Assembly (NCBI GenBank): GCA_000827205.1
Contig: KN832555.1
Coordinates: 691,536-755,535, forward strand
Length of the DNA stretch: 64,000 nt
Source of the DNA: Plicaturopsis crispa FD-325 SS-3
Lineage: Eukaryota > Basidiomycota > Agaricomycetes > Amylocorticiales > Amylocorticiaceae
Direction: 5' to 3'
Every line of letters begins with the position of its first letter. The first letter of the stretch is position 1. A program made the position numbers and the translations under genes. Shown in pieces: positions 35,110-48,500 of the stretch. Under the pieces are notes generated by a model that saw only the letters and a program-made list of their open reading frames with translations, was not told the origin of the DNA and did no database searches.

Positions 35110-35129
35110 CTTTGTCTATATAGACAAAG
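35110..35129. repeat. 20-bp perfect palindrome next to the right end of E2
   Basis: ctttgtctatatagacaaag is its own reverse complement and lies directly inside the right terminal repeat of E2. It may be a protein-binding or cruciform site. Confidence 0.7.
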
Positions 35130-35143
35130 TGATTTTCCTGATG

Positions 35144-38100
35144 GGCTTTCCCCGGTCGAGGCATGAGGGTTAGAGTTGTAGGCGAACTCCAATAGGTGTA
35201 GCCAGTCCGCCCACGAGGACTTGTCCAGAGCTACATAGGCTCTCAGCATCGTCTCCAACGTCTTGTTCACGATTTCCGTTTGTCCATCATGCTGGGGGTG
35301 CCGCGCCGAGGAAAGCGACATTTTAGTCTTCAGATAGCGAGTGACGCCATTCCAGAAGTCCGAAGTCCATCGGGGATCCCTGTCGGAGATGATCGTCTGA
35401 GGGATTCCGTACTTCGTGACCACCTCCTTGACGAACGTCCTTGAGAAGCCGTCAGCGGTCAGACCCGAGTTGGTTGGAATGAACTGCGCGTGTTTAGTTA
35501 GCCTGTCCACTGTTACCAGGATCGCGTTAAATTCCTTGGACCAAGGAAGATTTACGATTAAATCCATCGACACCGATTCATACGGTCTTGTAGGTATCGG
35601 GTTCGGGATCAGGAGACCGTGCTTGGAAAAGTTGGCAGGTTTAGTTTTCTGACATATATCGCATGAGTTGCAGAAAAGTAAGATTTCCTTCCGCATTTGC
35701 GGCCAGAAGAATTTCCCGCTCAGGACTTGCCATAGCTTTTCCGGTCCAGCATGAGCCGTGTTCACCGCTGACTCGTGGGCTTCACGGAGGATGGCCGCTC
35801 GTTGACTGCTGGGTACGCATAGCTTTGGTTGAAAGTCCGCGTCACGAAAGAACAGTAGTCCTCTCTGATCCTTGTAGTACCGTTTCCCCGCATGCCATTT
35901 ATCGTTGCTGGACTTGGGGTCGTTCCAGCGCTCTTTGAAGGAGACGTCCGTCTTGTAGCCGTCGACGAATTCTTGGATATAGCCATCGTCTATGGCTACG
36001 AGAATGTTAGGCGGTGGATGTGAAGCCGCCCAGTACTGTTCAGATAGGTCCAAGAGCTCTTCGACGGCGTCGGTGCGTGTCTCGCCCTCCCCCCCGTCTT
36101 CTTGCGAAGAGCCCGGGGTTGCAGCCGGTCTAGCCTTGCTGCGGGCGGTTCCTAGGATCGGTCTAGCCTTATCCTTCTTCGCTCGTCGACGCGATTTCAT
36201 CGAAGCGAACGCGGATGGACAGTCTTCAATCAGGTCAGCGAGCGTGGTTGCGCAGAATACCGCGTTCGGGACCTCCGGGTATACATTCCTCGCATTCAAC
36301 GACGCCTCCGTGTATGACGCGGCTTTCTGCGCTGGCCGGTAAGCGTCTTCCTGCGCGGAAGCGAGGTTCGTGTCTGTCACGATGGGGATGTTGTCGTCTC
36401 TTTCGGGCGAGAGATGTTGAGGAGGGGCGCGCGGCAGTCGGGACAGTGGATCCACATTTGAGTGAGCGCGTCCGGGTCTGTGTATAATTTCGAGGCCAGG
36501 CGCGTACGCCGAATATACGGCCCCCCACGCCGCGAGACGGCGGTTGGCGTTTTCGTACGTTCGCGCCCATTGGAGCGCGGAATGGTCGGTGATTAGCATA
36601 ATTCGTTCGCCCTCAATAAACGGTTGGAACTTTACTAGACCTTCCTTCGCGGCTAACGCTTCGCGCTCCGTGGTTGAGTAGTTGCGCTCGGCGTCTTTGA
36701 AGGAGCGTGACCAGTACCCTATCACGCGTTCTACGTGCACGAAGGTCTCGTCTAAGGATCCTTTCCAGGAATCTGTCGGGACGTCGTTTACCTTAGTCGA
36801 CAAAGTGATCGCGAGTTTCGGGGGGGGAAGGCCTGCGTCGTAGGCCTTTCGCAAACGCTCGTATGCCTTTGTTCCCTTGAGGTCCTTGACTTGGATCGGC
36901 TGTACTTGTTGCAAAGCACAACCGAGAGCTTCGTTAGATGCGTCGGTGTATAGTCTATAAGGGAGACCTTGCACGGGGTGACCTAGGACCGGAGCGCTTC
37001 GAAGCGCTTCCTTAGCCGCGTGAAAGGCGTAGTCTGATTCTCGGTTCCACTCCCACTTCCGGTCCTTTCGCAGCAGCTGGAAAAGCGGTGCGCAAATGCC
37101 CGCGTAGAAGGGGATGAAGGCGGAAAAGTAGACCACCATTCCGAGGAACGTCTGTAATTCCGACAGCCGCCGCGGCCTCTCTAATTCGAGGATTGCCTTC
37201 ACCTTCTCCAGGTGCGTCGAGAGGCCGAGTCGTGACACCTTGTGTCCCAGCAGTAGAATAGAGGAATAAAACAAGTGGCATTTAGTTGGCGATAGGGTCA
37301 AGCCCGCGTCCTCGATCGCTCCGAGCACTTTGTCCAGATGGTCTATGTGCTCTTCGTACGTCTTAGAGAAGACGACGATGTCGTCGATATAGACCAGACA
37401 AAAGAGCCAGAGGTACGGCGCGAGGATGGATTGCATGAGTCGTTGGAAAATGGAGGGTCCATTCCGGAGGCCGAAGGGCATGCGCCGAAATTGAAACAAG
37501 CCTTTGTGCGTTCGAAACGCTGTTTTCTCGACATCGGCGTCGGAAATCTGCAGTTGCGTGAAACCTGACAGGGCATCCAATGACGACAGTACTTGTGCTC
37601 CCGACAAAGTCTGCAAGATCTCAGACTGGCGTGGGATGGGGTATTCGTCCCCGATAGTCACTGCGTTCAGCTTGCGATAATCAACGCAGAATCTCGGCTT
37701 TCCGTTACGGTAAGCAATGACCACGGGGGCACTCCAGGGGCTGATTGACGGTTCTATAACCCCTTGCTCGAACCACTTTTCTAGCTGCTCTTCGATGACT
37801 AGTCGTTTCGCCGGGGAAGATCCGTACATAGGTACGGCAATCGGCTGTTGACCGTCCACAGTCCTAATGTGTACTCTGAAGGTTGGATGATGGCCTAGTC
37901 GACCGTCAAATCCGAACGCTCGCGAACGACGACGCAGCATATCAAATGCCTTCTCTTTCAAGTGTTCGGGAAGGGACCCCACGTCGATCAGTTTCTCGAT
38001 ATCGGCCGAGGAGTACTGCTCGGTGTCGGGCATTTCCGCCGTCTTCGGCCCCCACATGTTCTCGTGGTCGTCTTCTTCGCTGCGCTTTGCTTGCCCTTGC

Positions 38101-41100
38101 GCGTTGGGGGTACTTGCGCCCTCCGCGTCCAGCGATCGCTCATGCGGCTCTTTGCTCGGCGGGGCACGGTGTTCTTTGCCTTCGGGCGTTTCAGACTTTA
38201 CTACCGGAGACTCAGCCATCCGTCCGTCTCTTTCGTCGCGCGCTTCCTTCAGGTTGACGTCGAGAATAGTTACTAAACGCGCCGTGTCATTCAGCAGGTC
38301 CTCGAGATGTTTGAGGTCTCGAGGAGTGTCGAAGTATTTGCTCGCCTGCGCAATGGTGCCGATAACTTCGCCTTTGCGAATCATACGAGGTTGATCTGTT
38401 GGGTTACTGATCGGGACCATGGGCTGCGCGCTGGAGAAGAGTACGTTCGGCACTGCGAAAAACGATTCATCGGCGTTTGCTAACAGTGACTTCTCTAGGA
38501 TCCATTCATCGTGACAGTCAAAATTCCCGTCGAGTCCTATCGTCTTGAAGGAGTGGGGCAGGATCCGATAGTCGCCGTCCGCCCTGACCGTTGCGCTATC
38601 CGCGCCGAATTTGCGCTTGCGCCGGTGACGTTGGGCTTTATTGCGACGGTGTGTTTTCGCTCTCACAAACTTTCCCTCCTTCTCTGAGTCGACCTTCTTT
38701 CGAACTAGAGCCGGGTCGTCCGTTTTTCCTACTCCTTGCGCTGGGACTTGATATCCCGTGCTGCCAAAGCGTATGTATGTGCCTTTCTCAACATTGCGCG
38801 TCACCCCAACTTCGAAGTTCACTTGATAGTCCTCTCCCAGCAGGATCGGCACGGACATGCCGGGGACGATGTACGCCTCGGCTTCCGTTTCTACCAGCTG
38901 TCCGTCCGTAGTCGTCATGAATATGGGTACCGTGATGTAGCCGCCGATAGCCGCGTGGTTGTTGGTGAGCTGCCACAGCTTCGTCTTCATTCCTTGTCTG
39001 ATCCGCGGCGGCGACGGCAGCGATCTGTAGTAGTCCTCGGACATGAGGGTGATGTTCGCGCATGAGTCCAGCCTCAGATCCACGGGTGCGTTCTTCGTCG
39101 ACCCGATGTACCCCTTCGTGGACAATACCGAGTCACCGAACGCCGAATACCCAGGCTTGCGTAGTCGTTTCTTCTGCAAGCGGATAGTTGGCGAGGGAGT
39201 AGGGGTTTCGTGAGCCGGTGTGGCGGGCTCGCCAGCGTCCTCTTCGACTTCCTGCAGTGGGGGCAAATCGTCATGGGCGGTGGTACCTTCATCAGTATCG
39301 AGGGGAACTGTTACATCCTCTACCAAATACACAACTGCCTTTGGCTTGACTTTAGCAACCGTGTCGCTTTCGTCAGTGATTGTCTCGATAGTGACTCGGC
39401 GATCAGGAGTCGTTGTCCGCGCACGAAAGGGTGGGCTAGGGACGGTCACAGCCTTTCCCATCAGAGCCTCCTTTTTCGAGTCCGGATTCCATGACTCGTA
39501 TTGCGCGGCTTGCTGCGACATCCTAACCTCACGGTCAAGAGCAATATCACGCTGGAGACCTTCGCGGTCGAGGTAAAGGGACGTAACCACTTGTGCCATT
39601 AAAACGTCGTAAGCTCTGGTATATACAGTTTCTTCGTCGGCAGGACGATCGGAGTGTGTAAAGGAGGCATTCACTGTTTTCTGGCGCTTGTTGATGTAGA
39701 TTTCGAACATAGGACATTCGCGGTCCCAGTGTTTGGGACTACCGCACACCTTGCAAGGCGAGGGCGGTTCTCGGGACATAGCCGTGTCGCGATTCTGCAT
39801 AGGGAAGGGGTAACCTCCCGGCGGCGGAGGGCGCTGTCGTTTCGCGGCAACTGTGTACGCTTCGAGCAGGACAGGATCCATTGCCTCGTCCTTCGCGTCG
39901 GCTGGCGCGTCAGAGTTGGCGACCGTCTCGAACCTTTCGGAGTCGAACGCTTGATAGAGGTCGCTATGCCCTTCCACGTCGTGTGCTGTCGCGTTGAAAG
40001 GTCGGCGGAAGGAGTTGTTGCCTGCGCGGAGCATTCTCGATCCGTCCGCGTTGAATCCCATCTTCTGTAGCAGGGCCGCTAGATCGCTGTATGACACGTT
40101 CTGTGCCCCAAAACGATTCGCGCCCCGAGCGGCTTCGACCAGCGCTGCCTCGTGCTCTGCTACTCTGAGATGCAGCGTTACCGTGTCCTTGATACTCTCC
40201 GCGACTAGTAGATTCTTCCAGACCGTGGGGGCAGCGAGTAAGATCATGCGTACTTCTTCCGAGCTCCCCGGAGCGGTCTTCGTCAGCATCCTTGCATGTA
40301 GCGCGCGACGATGTACGAAGCTCTGTGGCGATTCGTTCTCGAATCCTTTCTGCCTGAACTGTTGATTAGAAAACTCGAAGTTTGCGATTTGCAGCCAGGT
40401 GTCGCCAAGCCAGTACGTTTTGATCGCGTTGAGGTAGTTGAGGTAGTGCTGACGCATATACGTCTTGATGGTCCCGTCGAGAGTCTTATACCATACGGCT
40501 ATCGTCCCGGTGAGCTGTTTCCAGAGCCAGAAACCCAGAGCTTGCGGCAGGAATCCGCCCAGTGATGCGTACTCCTGCACGTCGGAGAAATAGGCTATGG
40601 CCGAGCGCCCTTTCCCGTCCCACGACGGCATGTCATCGTGCTTGAGTTCTGCTTTGATTGTCGGTATCGAGTTCCCGTATGGCGCTAATTGCCAGCCGTT
40701 CCCGTAGCCTGCTCCTGGTGGCCCACCAGGGTATCCTGGAGGTCCTCCTCCACCTGGGAAACCAGGGTAGCCGCCCCCCGGTCCTCCAGGGTACGGCGCG
40801 AAGGTGTTTTGGTTTGGTGGAAGTCCGTACGGTCCTGGTGGTGGGTTTGGTCCGCCGCCACCGCCACCGCCGCCACCGCCGCCACCGCCGCCGCCGCCGT
40901 TTCCGCCATGCCCGCCCCCCTGGCCATTGTCCGGGTTAGCAGGCTTGCCGCCGCCGTTTCCGCCGTCGTTCACGGGGTTGGCCTTGCTGGCGTCGTGCGG
41001 CTGCGTGGCGTCGGCGCCGTTCGCGGCTCCTTGCTGCAGTTGCTGAAGTGGGGCCGTAACGCTGCCCTGGTCCGCGGCCATGGCGGCGCGCAGCCATGCA

Positions 41101-42686
41101 GACATGGCGGGGTCAATGGCGGCCGACGGCGCTCCTGCTTGGAGCAGCGGTCCGGGCGTGGCTAAGCCGTAGAGCACGTTCGACGCGGTTTGTTGTGGCA
41201 CTCCGAAGAATTCCGCGGGTGTCTTGAACGGCGTCTGGTACGCCATTGAAATCGATAACGGCTGATATGGCTGAGCCTGCGGTGGGAGGACGCTCTGTTC
41301 TTCGGTTTTCCAGGCAACGTTACTCGTGCTCGCCTCGTTTTGCTTTTGGCTTTGAGGCGGAGGAGGTAGGGGCGTGTTTCGGCGGGTTCGTGGGGCCCGC
41401 GCCGGCAGGGCGCTCTGCCAGACTATGTTTGCTGGCGGTGTCCAATTCGGTCCTGCCTGGTAACTTGTCGTGGGCTTGCTACTCTGGACCCGGTTTCCGT
41501 TCGCGTCGTAGGAGTAGATGTATGTGCCGTCGTCCTCCGTTCGGTCTGGAAAAGCTCGACCCAACGGTGACGGCGGGGGTTTCACCGACTCGAAAGCGTC
41601 TCCTCGTGCCAATGCGGCTGCCTGCGCTCCCGTGATCTGTGCGCGGTGTCGTGGAACCGTCGTGAATATGTGTGCAAGTTTACCGTCGAGCCCGATCGGT
41701 TGCTCAACCGGGGACCACAGTGCTTCCGCTGTCGTGGCTGGAGAGTCCGGCACGACTTCCCCTCTGTACTCCGCAGCGTACTTTTCGAGGCTTCGTTGCC
41801 CCGTCTCGATTCTTCGGCGTAGCGCCGTCCATGCGGCCGTTAGCGCCGCCAAGGAGTGAGATCCACGCATCGCTGGTAGGAGGACATTGCGTGGGTCTAT
41901 TTTGAAGTGCGATGTACGGCCCGGAATGAGCTCGGCTGCGCCCGTGATGAGTCCCTGCAGTCCTTTCACGGTGCGGCTGAGGATGAGAAATGTAACGTTG
42001 TTCAGAGAGAATCGCGGGGTGCCGTCCCGGTCCTCGATCTCCGACTGGTCGAGTTCGTGCTTGGCTGCGAATTCGGTGGCCATTGAGAATATCGATTCCA
42101 CGGTGTCGTCCTCGTAGTTGTAGGCCTGCATAATTGCTGACATGGCGTCTTCTCGGTTTGCTTGCCGAGACGCGCTCCTGCTTCTGGAGTGCGTCTGGTT
42201 GCCTTCGTTGCCGGCCATCTCGTCGCGAGAGTTTTCGGATGGAGTGAGTGGGGGTAGAGGTGACGAGAATGGGATGGGTATGGTTGGCAGAGGTTTGGGG
42301 TGCGGGGTGGCCGGACGCGTGGCGTGAAACTTGCCGGCTGCGAGTAAGTCTGCTGCCGTGCTGGTTCCTTTACGCCGTGTGGGGTCTGACTTCAGCAAGT
42401 CGTCGAACAGCTTCTGCAGGTCGGGGGATATGGGTTGGTGTTGTGGTTGGGGAAGCTTCCGATTGAAGAAGCGCGTGTGGGGTTGATGAGGAGGCGGGTC
42501 GCGTTGGTATTGCGAGGTATGGGGTGGTGTAGATGGAGGTGGGTTGAATGAAGTCTGCTTATCGAGACTCACTTGTCGGGATAACTTCAGATCCAAGAAC
42601 GACCTGTCGTGTTCGTCGTCCCCGGGCAGTAGTGCTGACGACGGCTGTGGTGAAATGTTCGTACTTGGCCACGGCGTCTCCGTCAA
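35144..42686 (-). mobile_element. Element B gag-pol, piece upstream of E2
   Basis: Open minus-strand frame starting MTETPWPSTNIS. In order: a Pro/Gln-rich gag, a run of about 15 Gly followed by a Pro/Gly stretch (about 40680-40915), a CCHC zinc knuckle (CKVCGSPKHWDREC, about 39750), an aspartic-protease region, reverse transcriptase with YIDD, RNase H (LYTDASNEALG), the integrase zinc region, and the DDE core with HPQHDGQTEIVNKTLE. E2 lies at its downstream border. Confidence 0.88.
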
Positions 42687-42742
42687 CGTGCTGCTGTACG
42701 CCGGCGGTGTATGTCTTTCTCCGGCCAGGGTGACTAGTGGGA

Positions 42743-42755
42743 CCCAGTTAGTCCA
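42743..42755 (-). other. Primer-binding site of element B
   Basis: Minus-strand TGGACTAACTGGG four bases inside the 5' LTR; it starts with the TGG expected opposite a tRNA CCA end. Identical in element A. Confidence 0.7.
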
Positions 42756-42759
42756 CCAG

Positions 42760-43345
42760 TGTGACGGTGCGCTCGAGTTAAGCGCGTACGCGGTCAGCGA
42801 GCGGGTCCAGGGCTAGTCGAACGCCTGACGAGAGACAGCTACCGAGCACTGGTGTGCGAGCAGTCCGCGGTCGAGTGTTCGTCGTAGTCGTACGTCGCTT
42901 CACGGAGCAGAGCGGAGTCTCCGGTCTGAGCCTTGAGACTACGTCTACCACCGACACTCCGGTCAAGCCGTGGGTGCTAGTAGTCGACGCGCACGCGTTC
43001 CGTGAGTGAGCGGTATCGGAGCAGACGCGACGATGACAAGTCGCGAGAACGGGTAAGAGGAGACGGGGAATTCAGATATAAACTAGGGCTGCCCGGCGCC
43101 CTGCTCGGTTCTCAGGTTAACAGAGCTAGGCGTATACGTTGGGCAAAAAGAAGATATATTCGTCCAAGGCGGCAGCGCCAGGTTATACTACAAAACATGA
43201 GGAGAACACGCCTTGATATGGCGCGCGGAACGCTACACAATCAAGCAAGCGTTGTGAGTAAAGATTTCGTAAAGTCGTTCATAAAGAGAATAGATCGGAT
43301 TTGAATACTGTCGTCGAGATGTCGATATGACGCCCTGCCGTTACA
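42760..43345 (-). repeat. 5' LTR of element B
   Basis: 586 bp, pairs with 27946-28531; followed by the ATGTG duplication at 43346-43350. Confidence 0.92.
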
Positions 43346-45284
43346 ATGTGACGTTGGTCGGAATGTGAAGAGGCGTGCCCAGTAGGGTGCGCGGTGCCAT
43401 GACGTCTCGGAGGTTCCTCACGAAAGTGTCCATCGGACCTTGAGCAATCGTGACTGGGTTAGCGGTGGGTGTGTCCCTTGGGCCCGCCGCTGGCGGGGTG
43501 CTGTTCGCCGTGGGCGGTGGAAGGCCAGTGGATAGGCGCTGAGCCAGAGGTAGCGGCGGCTGCAGGAGTTCCGTCGTGGGCCGTCCTAAGCGGTCGGCTA
43601 GGCGGTCTCGCGATGGGTATGGCTCGTGCCGTCGGGCTCGTCCTATCCGTCCTGATGTTGACGACGATCGAGATGACGGGGCCCGACTCGGGCTTGTGTG
43701 ACGCCCCGCTGACTGAGCGTTAGAGCGCGTGATGTCGTTGCCGGCGGAGGCGATCAGGGAGGGGGGCGCGAGCTCGTCTTCGTCTTCGTACGGCGGAGTA
43801 GTGGTGTCCGTCGTCCCGCTGCCATAGCGTTCCGGCCGACGGGTCAGGTTGTAGACCGCCGACATCGACGGTGACTGCGCTGATCGAGGGCGCGGGGGGC
43901 CTGCGGGCGTGACCCTCTCCGATGGTCCTCTCCAAGTGCTGCCCGTCTCCTGGTTGATCATCTGGTCCGTCCAAGGGGCGTAATTGAAGCGTAGGTTCTC
44001 CCTGAGCTGTACCTGTTCCTCACTCCAGTCTTCCGCGTCGATTTCCCTTTCTACTTCTCCTTCACTCATGTCTCCGTCGTCGTCGATGGTGGTTGGCGCA
44101 CCCACGATGGCTCGAGCTCGGTAGTAGATGCGCGCTACGTGACCCTGAATATAGGTATCCTGGAAGAACACTTTCCGGAAGAGCACTTTCTGTTGAGGTT
44201 TCGAGACGGGGCGACGCCTCCATTCGTCGAAGTCAATCACGTAGTGTTGTATGGCGCCCTTGCGCCGATTCGGCATCGGGGTTCCGCCGCTGGTGTCGAA
44301 GTGCCGGAGGCTCAGGTATTTGTCGTAACGGTAGGGGTCGGTGTCGGCTGGAGGGGCGGTGTAGATGACTGGAGGTGGTACGTGCGTGCTCCCAATGACC
44401 GGTTGCTGCTCAGGGTAGCGATCGTAGTCCGTGACGGCGAAGGTTGCGGGGGACAGACGGGCGAAGCGCGGTTCGCTGGCCTCCGTGTCGCCCCACATCC
44501 AGAAGGTTGGCACCCCGCACTTGATCCAGAACGGCAGGTTGATCTCCCTCCAATCGCGGGTTAGATCGACCAAGAATCCCCGACGCGGGCTCTCCTCAAC
44601 GCGCCATTCCTCCATGAATCCGATCACCTCTTGCGGGACTTTCTCTCGCCATTCTGGGTAGAGATGCATGAGCCAGTTCGCAAAGCCAAGGTGGTCGAGG
44701 ACGGTCCGGCGCGCAATCCCGTAAGTTCGGAGGAGGCCTTCGATTTCCAGATGTACGCCCCGCAACCGGAATGTCTGGAAGTCCAACGGCCGGTTGGCTA
44801 TAATCTCGGGGAGCACTTCGAATGCGCTGACGAATGCTGCCACGCAGGCGTACGCTCGTTCCAGTGAGGAGATCATCTCGGCCTGCTCCCTAAAGGGTAG
44901 TTGAAAGCCTAGCCGTGTGTCGTTGGGGTTGGAGTCATCAAACGGCACCTGCACATAGGGCACGTCCTTATCGAAGTTGTAAAACCATAGTGAGTGCAGG
45001 GGTGACACCGTTGAGGGGCAAGGGATGAATCCGCGCCAATACGTTCCGCGCGAATACCAATCGGGGTCCCTACCCCACTCTCGAAAGGCGCGGGTCCCGC
45101 AGTGATTTACGTCCGAGTCGGAGACGCCTTCGTCTTTGTACGAGAGGGCGTCCTGAGGAATTGTCTGCCAGGTCTCGAAAGAGCCTACCCAACGGACGCC
45201 TCCCACCGTCTGAACGAATCCTCGGGGAACTTCGCCGTTGTCCAGCCGGTAATAAACATCTTCAGAAGAGATAAAATGTGCCAT
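43346..45284 (-). mobile_element. Element A third ORF, piece right of the element B insertion
   Basis: Open minus-strand frame starting MAHFISSEDVYYRLDNGEVPR. It carries RGFLVDLTRDWREINLP, GVPTFWMWGDTEASEPRFARLSP and a Ser/Arg/Pro-rich region, parallel to the third ORF of B (RGVLIDPVRDWKQINLP, GVPTAYPW, PRFGRLSP). No known family; no membrane helix. Element B lies at its downstream border. Confidence 0.75.
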
Positions 45285-45547
45285 GTCGAGCGGGGTCTCT
45301 GAACAGGAAAGCCTTGATCAGAGAGATCCTGCCGAGTCTGAGGAGGGCAGGAGCGCCTTGCCGTCTCAAGATCTCGTTGGCGACGATGGGGTGGGTTGGG
45401 GAGTGCACGACTGGTTATTCATCGTATGTATATCGTCAGTTGTCGGAGTTATAAAACGAACTCGTGTACACCGCATGTTAGACACGGTGCTAGCGCGAGG
45501 ATGGTCTTTACATAATTACATAGCGCTTCATAGCTGGACGTGTGAGG

Positions 45548-48500
45548 TCATCGCAGCCCAGCCGCCTTGCGGTAAGCGCGCAGGATCTCGGGGGCGTTGC
45601 GTAGGTCGCGTTCGGATACCCAGGAGTCGTGTAATGGGTCGTAGCCCTTCCACCGCAATAGGTATTGTAGCTTCCTCGACCGCTTGTCGTATTTGTGAGC
45701 TACGATGTGATCGACTTCGTATTCTTCACTGGACGGCGCGGTCGATCGTGTTTCTGCCAAGGTTTGACGTTCTCCCGCGTCCGCTGGGGATAGTACATAT
45801 TTGCGTAAGTGGTGACGGTTGAAGACAGGGGATCCTGGGTATTTGTCGCCCAGGCGTAGCCGGTACACGTTGGGATTCACCGCTTCTGTAACCTCGAAGG
45901 GGCCTATCCAGCGTTGCGCTAACTTCGCACCTTCGCCCTTGGATTCTAGCCATTCAAGGGAATGCGGGTTTATGAGCACGAGGTCGCCCGGTTGAAATCC
46001 TTCATCGCTCCTATGGTGCTTATTATAAGCTTTAGCCTGGCGCGTCTGCGCTGCAGCTATCGCCTGTCGAGCGCTATCCCGGTGGACTCGCATGAGTTGC
46101 ACGAATTCCAGGTCTTGGGCCGTCGGACCGGACCGGCTCGGTCTCTGCTCAGTCGCCGGAGAGTTCGTTAGAAAGTCGAGGGCGCCCCGGGGCAGATGTC
46201 CGTAAAGCAGCATGTATGGGGGCTCGTTGGTAGAGCCGTGCGGCGTTGAGTTGTAGGCGAATTCGAGCAGATGCAGCCAATCCGCCCAGGATTTGCGGTC
46301 TGTGGCGACGTAGGCCCGCAGCATCGTTTCTAAGTGCCTGTTCACGATTTCCGTCTGTCCGTCGTGCTGAGGGTGGTGAGAAGATGACAGGGACATGCGC
46401 GTTTTCAGGTAGGATGCAGTTGCTTTCCAAAAGTCGGAGGTCCAGCGAGTATCCCTGTCTGCTATAATGTCTAGCGGAATTCCGAACCTCGTTACCACGT
46501 GTCGAACGAATAAGTTTGCGAATCCCTGCGCCGTAAGTCCCGTGGTGGTTGGAACAAATTGCGCATGCTTCGTCAGTCGGTCGACTAGCACTAGGATAGC
46601 GTTGAATTCTCCCGACCATGGTAGGTTCACTATGAGGTCCAGCGATACCGAGTCATACGGTCTCGCTGGTATAGGGTTCGGGATGAGTCTTCCACTCGCT
46701 GCGTTGGGGTCCGGTTTAATCTTTTGACATACGTCGCAAGATTCGCAGAAACGAAATACGTCCGTTTTCATTCGCGGCCAGTAGAACCGGCGTTGTAGGA
46801 CCTCGTGAAGCTTAGCGGGACCGGCGTGCGCTGTTTGCAGCGGGGATTCATGTGCTTCTTTCAGGATGAGCATCCTCTGTGAAGCCGGGACGCACAGCCG
46901 TGGCCTAAAGTCCGCGTCTCTGAAAAATAGCAGGCCCTTATTGTCTTTGAAGAAACGTTTCCCTGCGTGCCATGCCGAATTGTCCTTCGAGCTGTCGATC
47001 CATCGTAGGCGGAAAGAGGTGTCTGATGTGTATGCGCGTACGAATTCCGCCAAGTAGGCCGGATCCATCTCTACGTGAATGCTTGGTGGGGGGTTCGTCG
47101 CCTTCCAATAGTAATCTGTCTTCTTCGCTAAGTCTGTCGCCCCCCCTTCCTCGGCGTCGGTAGTGTTCGTCGGCGAGGAAGCAGCCGGATAAGCCATGCT
47201 GTCCCTTGCCGACTCGGAGTCTCCAGGCTGCTCCGGAATGCCATGAGCTGCGCCTGGGGCGTCCGTGCGGGTCGTGGACTCCTTCCTCTTGGAGGCGGCG
47301 AAGACCCTCGGTCCTACTTCTCCGCAATCACCTAGTTTGAGCGCTACGAAGGAGACCGCCTTGCGAGCGGGCTGATACTGCGCCTCTTGCGCCTCCGCTA
47401 GCGTTGAATCCGTCACTATCGGGGCCGTGGTGTCGACCGCTGGTCCCATGAATTCTGGCGGCAGACGAGGCAGCCGTGATAGGGGGTCCACGTTTGAGTG
47501 CACGCGTCCAGCTCTGTGTACTATTTCTAGGCCCGGCGCGTATGCTGAGTAAACGGCCCCCCACGCTGCCAGCCTCCGGTTCGCGTTCTCGTAAGTGCGA
47601 GCCCATTGCAGCGCTGAGTGATCGGTGACCAGCAGGATTTGCTCCCCTTCGATGAATGGTTGAAACTTCACCAGGCCCTCCTTAGCGGCGAGAGCCTCGC
47701 GCTCCGTAGTTGAGTAGTTACGTTCCGCATCCTTGAACGATCGGGACCAATACCCGATTACACGTTCGACCTCGACCTCCGTGTCGTCAAACGTAGCCCC
47801 CCAGTCTCCTGGGGCCTTGGAGTCGTTAATCCGTGTCGACATACGTGTCGTGAGGCGTGGTATCGGTTGGCCCGCGTCGTAGGCTTTGCGTAATTTGTCG
47901 TAGATTCTCGTGTTGGCCAAGTCGTGTATTCGTATAGTCTGTATTTGTTGTAAGCAACAGCCCAGGGCTTCGTCCGACGCGTCCGTGTATAAGCGGTATG
48001 GTCGACCCTGGACGGGATGTCCTAGCACCGGAGCCGCCTGAAGGGCGGTCTTAATAGCTTGAAAAGCGTATTCGTGCTCCGCATGCCAGTGCCATCGAAC
48101 GCCCTTCTTGAGGAGTTGAAAAAGCGGCGCGCAGATACCGGCGTAGAACGGAATGAAGGCTGAAAAATAGACCGCCATGCCCAGAAAAATTTGCAGTTGG
48201 GATAATTTCCGTGGCCGGTCTAACTCCAGTATCGCTCGTACCTTCTCTGCGTGAGTCGAGAGGCCTAAGCGAGACACCTTGTGGCCAAGCAGCAGAATAG
48301 AAGAGTAGAAGAGGTGGCATTTCTTCGGCGCGAGTGTCAGACCCGCCGCTTCTATGCTGCCCAGGACCTTGTCTAGATGGTCTATGTGGTCCTCGTATGA
48401 CTGCGAGTAGACCACTATGTCGTCTATATAGACAAGGCAGAAGAGCCAGAGATAGGGCGCGAGAATTGACTGCATTAGGCGTTGGAAAATTGAGGGTCCG

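Larger units (their letters stand above)
32226..35143. mobile_element. DNA element E2, non-autonomous, CATCAGG termini
   Basis: Starts CATCAGGAAAATCA and ends with its inverse; 14 bp match in inverted orientation. The 2-bp GG repeats at both borders (32224-32225 and 35144-35145), and removing the element and one GG leaves the integrase motif frame continuous on either side. Subterminal zones are AT-rich with repeated gttgctata words, direct at the left and inverted at the right, as in CACTA-like elements. The middle is GC-rich repeat DNA. No transposase is recognisable, so it would need a helper. The terminus matches E3 (61512-63551). Confidence 0.75.
27946..43345 (-). mobile_element. Ty3/gypsy chromovirus, element B (inner)
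   Basis: LTR retrotransposon, minus strand, 586-bp LTRs starting TGTGACGG and ending GTTACA, 5-bp duplication ATGTG, inserted in the third ORF of element A. Same order as A: primer-binding site, gag (Gly-rich run, zinc knuckle), protease, reverse transcriptase, RNase H, integrase, chromodomain, third ORF, polypurine tract. It carries DNA element E2 (32226-35143) in the integrase part. Apart from that insertion it looks nearly whole, with perhaps one further break. I see one difference between its LTRs, so it is very young. Related to A but distinct. Confidence 0.92.

Noticed and set aside
32226-35143. Helitron as identity of E2 and E3
   Set aside because: Ends are inverted repeats and a 2-bp duplication is present; Helitrons have neither.
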